A stretch of DNA of 9,425 bases from JAYPWI01 sp038135065 (lineage in GTDB: Bacteria > Actinomycetota > Acidimicrobiia > Acidimicrobiales > Poriferisodalaceae), in NCBI GenBank assembly GCA_038135065.1, contig JAYPWI010000064.1, forward strand, positions 1-9,425. The letters are read 5' to 3'. A model generated the notes under the pieces. It was not told the origin of the DNA. It saw only the letters and a program-made list of their open reading frames with translations, and did no database searches. Below, piece after piece: positions 6,416 to 9,425 of the stretch (positions within the stretch are counted from its first letter, which is position 1; each line of letters opens with the position of its first letter). Both the position numbers and the translations under genes were made by a program.

Positions 6416-7731
6416 ATGACCTCCCTTGCCGACGCGGTCACCCGGTCGCTGTGGATCGACCGCATCGACCCGGTCCCAGGCCCGGCACTGACGTCGGACA
6501 TCGAGGTCGACGTGGCAATCGTGGGGGGCGGGTTCAGCGGCCTGTGGACCGCGTACTACCTGATCCGGCAGGACCCGAGCCTCCGTATCGCCGTCATCGA
6601 GCGGGAGTACTGCGGGTTCGGCGCATCGGGCCGCAACGGGGGTTGGGCGGTGGGTGAGTTGGCCGGCAGCTTCGCCAAGTACGCCCGACGGTCGAACCCC
6701 GCCGAGGCGTTGCGTCTCACCCGAACCGTCTTCGACAGCGTCGACGAGATCGGGCGGGTCACCGCGGCCGAAGGCATCGACTGCGATTTCGCGAAGGGGG
6801 GCACCATCCGGGTGGCCCGCAACGCTCCCCAAGCCCAGCGGCAGCGTCTGGAGATCGAGGACGTCCACGCAGAAGGGCTGACGGAGCAGGACATCCGCTT
6901 CCTGACCGCGCAAGAGGCCAGGACCTACCTCGACGCCACCGAGGTGCGCTCGGGCATCTTCTTTGCCCACAGTGCAGCCGTCGACCCAGCCCGCCTGGTC
7001 CGCGGTCTGGCCGAGGTGGTCGGCCGGGCCGGGGTGGACATCTACGAGGGCACCACGGTCACATCCACCTCGCCCGGACGCCTTCACACCTCTGGGGGCG
7101 CGGTGGCGGCTGAGGTCGTCATCCAGGCCACCGAGGGGTACACGGGGTCGCTTCAGGGCCACCGCCGAGACCTGCTGCCCGTGTACTCGCTGATGGTGGC
7201 CACCGAACCCTTGCCCGCCGACACCATGGCGGCCATCGGGCTCGACGAGCGACCGACCTTCGCCGACGATCGTCACATGGTCATCTACGGGCAGCGCACT
7301 GCCGACGACCGGATCGCCTTCGGAGCCCCCGGCATCCCCTACCTGTACGGCTCGAAGGTCAGCGAGCCCAATGCCACCCGACTTGCGTCCCACGAGCGGA
7401 TCCACCGAATCCTCGTCGAACTGCTCCCCGCCCTCGACGGGGTGACCATCACCCACCGATGGGGTGGGGTGCTGGGCATTCCCCGCAACTGGATACCCGG
7501 CCTGACCTTCGACCGAGCGACGGGAATGGGCACCCTCGGCGGCTACGTCGGCGAAGGAGTTGCCGCCTCGAACCTGGCCGGTCGCACCATGGCCGACCTG
7601 GTGCTCGACCGAGCATCTGACCTCGTGAACCTCCCCTGGGTGGGCTACACGGCCCGCCGCTGGGAACCCGAACCCCTCCGCTACCTCGGGGTCAGGGGGA
7701 GCCGGGTCATCCTCGACGCAGCGGACCGACG
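6416..7731 (+). CDS. FAD-dependent oxidoreductase, DAO/PuuB-like (C-terminus lost in N gap)
   Basis: Flavoprotein of the D-amino-acid-oxidase/glycine-oxidase family, which oxidises primary or secondary amines to imines or aldehydes. 438 residues are visible before the gap; E. coli PuuB (gamma-glutamylputrescine oxidase) has 426, so only a short tail is missing. The N-terminal dinucleotide fold is complete: DVAIVGGGFSGLW (32-44) with GxGxxG, the ribose-binding acid E62 in VIERE, then GASGRNGGW (69-77), shared with PuuB-type enzymes. The C-terminal FAD region TLGGYVGEGVAASNLAGRTMADLVL is at 373-397, and RRWEPEPLRYLGVRG near the end is typical of the family. The ATG at 6416 was chosen over the upstream TTG because it fits a leaderless promoter. 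Divergent from gabT and probably co-regulated. Likely substrates are putrescine, agmatine or an N-blocked derivative, by context only. Confidence 0.88.
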
Positions 7732-7831
7732 NNNNNNNNNNNNNNNNNNNNNNNNNNNNNNNNNNNNNNNNNNNNNNNNNNNNNNNNNNNNNNNNNNNNN
7801 NNNNNNNNNNNNNNNNNNNNNNNNNNNNNNN
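7732..7831. other. Assembly gap of exactly 100 N
   Basis: One hundred undetermined bases, a customary placeholder for a scaffold join of unknown length. It removes the 3' ends of two convergent genes, the FAD oxidoreductase from the left and the thiolase from the right. The true distance may differ from 100, and more genes could lie here. Reading frames drawn across it are meaningless. Confidence 0.99.
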
Positions 7832-8892
7832 CCGGCCTCGCCGGTGAGTTGCATGGCGCTCATCACGTGCATGGACACACCGGTCGCGCCGACCGGATGG
7901 CCCTTGGCCTTGAGCCCGCCCGACAGGTTGACGGGCAGCGAGCCGCCCCGGTAGACGGTGCCGTCCTCGAGTACCCGCTTGCCCTGACCTTTGGGGGCCA
8001 GACCCATCGCCTCGTAGACCAGCAGTTCCGCGATGGTGAAGCAGTCGTGCACCTCAGCGAAATCGAGGTCGTGGACGCTGATGCCGGCCTTGTCGAAGGC
8101 GGTGGCAAACGCCCGCGCAGGCCCTTCGAAATCGGTGAGCTTGCGGCGCGACATGGGCAGGATGTCCTGCACGTGCGAGGTGGCCCGGAAGCGCACGGCC
8201 CGAGGGTGGTTCTTCGCAATTTCGTCGGATGCGATCACCACCGCGGCCGCTCCGTCGGAGATCAGCGAGCAGTCGGTGACCCGCAGGGGCGGAGCCACCA
8301 TCGGGTTCTTGTCCGAGACCGTGTTGCAGAACTCGAAACCGACGTCCTTGCGCATGTGGGCGAGGGGGTTGTTGACACCATTGGCGTGGTTCTTGGCGGC
8401 GATGGTGGCCAGGGTGCTGGAGTGGTCGCCGAACTCCTCGAAGTAGGCGGTGGCGTACTGGGCGAAGACCTGGGGGAACGACACCCCGGACTCTTCCTTC
8501 TGGTAGGCGGCGCCACCGAGGGCGGTGGTGACGTCGGCCGTGGAGTTGTTGGTCATCTTCTCTGCCCCGACGACGAGCGCGATCTGGGCTTCGCCGGCCT
8601 TGATGGCGTTGATGGCCGAGTACAGGGCAGCCGAACCCGACGCACAGGCGTTCTCGACCCGGGTTGCCGGCTTCCACCGCAGGCCCTCATCGGCCTGGAT
8701 GGTCAGCGAGGCGGGGAACCCATCGGGCACCATGCCGCTGTTGAAGTGACCGAGCCACATGGCGTCGATGTCACCCGCATCGAGCCCGGCGTCGGTGATG
8801 GCACCGCGCGCCACCTTGATGATCATCTCCTCGAGCGAGTCTTCGAGCCGCCCGAAGGGGATGTGCGACCAGCCGATCATGCTCGGATTCAT
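7832..8892 (-). CDS. Thiolase / acetyl-CoA acetyltransferase, SCP-x type (C-terminus lost in N gap)
   Basis: Thiolase-fold enzyme acting on acyl-CoA substrates, for example cleaving 3-ketoacyl-CoA in fatty-acid or sterol side-chain breakdown. 353 residues are visible; the family is usually about 385-400, so roughly the last 30-45, including the final glycine-rich active-site loop, are hidden. The nucleophilic cysteine is C83 in ENACASGSAAL; H282 lies in EVHDCFTIAEL and H332 in GGLKAKGHPVGATG, the pattern of SCP-x-like thiolases rather than FadA/AtoB. ATG at 8892 with AAAGGAA just upstream. Such genes often sit beside a DUF35/OB-fold partner, which could be in the gap but is not seen. The substrate is unknown, and there is no obvious link to the polyamine genes. 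Confidence 0.88.
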
Positions 8893-8925
8893 GGGGTTCC
8901 TTTCACCCGGTCCGACGACGCGGGG

Positions 8926-8955
8926 TCAGTAGGTCGGCCCAATGGCCGGTTCCAA
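8926..8955 (-). promoter_or_regulatory. Possible thiolase promoter with a hairpin in its spacer
   Basis: On the minus strand, TTGGAA (8955-8950) is followed after 18 bases by TACTGA (8931-8926), about 33 bases before the thiolase ATG. The -35 matches four of six consensus bases, but the -10 is poor. The spacer contains CGGCC-CAAT-GGCCG (8935-8948), a short palindrome that could be an operator. Weak support. Confidence 0.25.
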
Positions 8956-8980
8956 CCCCACGATGATGGCACGCGGAGCA

Positions 8981-9007
8981 GGGGTCCTTCACGACCGCAG
9001 AGACCCC
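8981..9007 (-). terminator. GC-rich hairpin after the small PH-like gene, weak terminator candidate
   Basis: GGGGTC (8981-8986) and GACCCC (9002-9007) form a perfect 6-bp stem with a 15-base loop, about 40 bases past the stop of the small gene and before the thiolase promoter region. There is no T-run on the minus strand, so this is at best a U-less actinobacterial-type terminator; it may be incidental in GC-rich DNA. Confidence 0.2.
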
Positions 9008-9047
9008 GAGCGCCCGAGTCGACGAGCAGATGTGACCAGCGAGCCCG

Positions 9048-9422
9048 CTAGGCAGCCTCGAGCGCAGCACGCAGGCGACCGAAATGGACCCTCGAGACGT
9101 AGATCTTCTCGCCATTGGGGAACGTCAGCTTGGCGTTCATCCCCGTGAGAGCGCCGATGTCAGATCCTCGCGGCGCAGTGGCCAGTTCTGCGTTGAACCC
9201 CTTTGCCGGCCCCAGATTCGATCCGCAGGCCAGCAGCTTCACGTCGTCATCGGTCACCACGAGGCCGCGCCACTTCCCGAGCAGGAATCCCAGCAGCCCC
9301 GCACCGGCGAGGTAGGGACTGCGACCCATGCCGACGAGGGCGAACCGCACGTTCACCTCTGGTCCGAGGAATTCGCGTGCCCGTTCGGCCAGCTTGTCGA
9401 TCTGCTTGTCCATCATTCCCAT
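9048..9422 (-). CDS. Small PH-like domain protein of unknown function
   Basis: Up to 124 residues, ending with TAG at 9050-9048. An N-terminal charged helix (about 4-19, DKQIDKLAERAREFLG) leads into a glycine-rich hydrophobic stretch (about 28-48, MGRSPYLAGAGLLGFLLGK) and then short predicted strands including GLVVTDDDVKLLACG (53-67) and AKLTFPNGEKIYVSRV (96-111). The LVVTDDDVKLL pattern resembles small bacterial PH-like proteins common in actinobacteria. No catalytic residues stand out. The ATG at 9422 is only three bases from the window edge, and in-frame ATGs also occur at 9416 and 9413, so the true start may be any of these or further upstream. The thiolase follows 155 bases downstream on the same strand; shared transcription is possible but not indicated. 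Confidence 0.7.
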   Translation of the reverse strand: MGMMDKQIDKLAERAREFLGPEVNVRFALVGMGRSPYLAGAGLLGFLLGKWRGLVVTDDDVKLLACGSNLGPAKGFNAELATAPRGSDIGALTGMNAKLTFPNGEKIYVSRVHFGRLRAALEAA

Positions 9423-9425
9423 GCG

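Noticed and set aside
6380..7954. Oxidoreductase frame extended through the N gap to 7954
   Set aside because: The frame beyond 7731 only continues because unknown bases were read as X; the segment after the gap is antisense to the thiolase. The upstream TTG start at 6380 also falls in the likely -35 element.
7681..8892. Thiolase frame extended through the N gap to 7681
   Set aside because: The part left of the gap is antisense to the oxidoreductase C-terminus and does not resemble a thiolase tail.
7849..9051. 400-codon plus-strand open frame opposite the thiolase
   Set aside because: It is a shadow of the thiolase, whose C83, H282 and H332 motifs are intact on the other strand.
1..9425. 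Mobile elements, CRISPR arrays, tRNA/rRNA genes, phage or defence genes
   Set aside because: No transposase or integrase motifs, no regular short repeats, no tRNA-like cloverleaf in the intergenic regions, and all genes fit ordinary metabolic families.

Overview
This is a GC-rich window, dense in genes, with actinobacterial character: GTG/ATG starts, tight start-stop overlaps, an apparently leaderless promoter, and a PH-like small protein of a kind familiar from actinobacteria. An Acidimicrobiia-like marine or freshwater actinobacterium is a reasonable guess, but that is inference, not proof. A run of 100 N (7732-7831) marks a scaffold join, so this is probably a draft or metagenome assembly.

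The left two thirds (1-6240) is one minus-strand operon read from right to left: gabT (4-aminobutyrate aminotransferase), a GNAT N-acetyltransferase, an Lrp/AsnC regulator, speB (agmatinase-type ureohydrolase), then potA, potB and potC of a spermidine/putrescine-type ABC importer. From the GNAT gene onward every junction is an overlap of 1-4 bases or a gap of 4 bases, so translation is probably coupled. potC runs off the left edge. The substrate-binding protein (PotD type) is not in the window and may lie just beyond it.

A 175-bp divergent promoter region (6241-6415) separates gabT from a plus-strand FAD-dependent amine/amino-acid oxidoreductase of the DAO/PuuB type. This region holds a perfect 9-bp inverted repeat pair. 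The oxidoreductase also has a promoter whose predicted transcription start falls on its ATG.

Taken together, these genes make a polyamine/agmatine uptake and catabolism locus. The PotABC importer brings in a cationic amine. The ureohydrolase releases urea from agmatine (or 4-guanidinobutyrate). The flavoenzyme may oxidise the amine, and GabT passes GABA to succinate semialdehyde. No gamma-glutamylputrescine synthetase or aldehyde dehydrogenase is visible. The GNAT raises the possibility of an acetyl-blocked route.

The right end (7832-9425) looks functionally unrelated. It has an SCP-x/acetyl-CoA acetyltransferase-type thiolase on the minus strand, cut at its C-terminus by the N gap, preceded by a small PH-like protein of unknown function at the right edge. 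No RNA genes, CRISPR arrays, insertion sequences or phage genes were seen.
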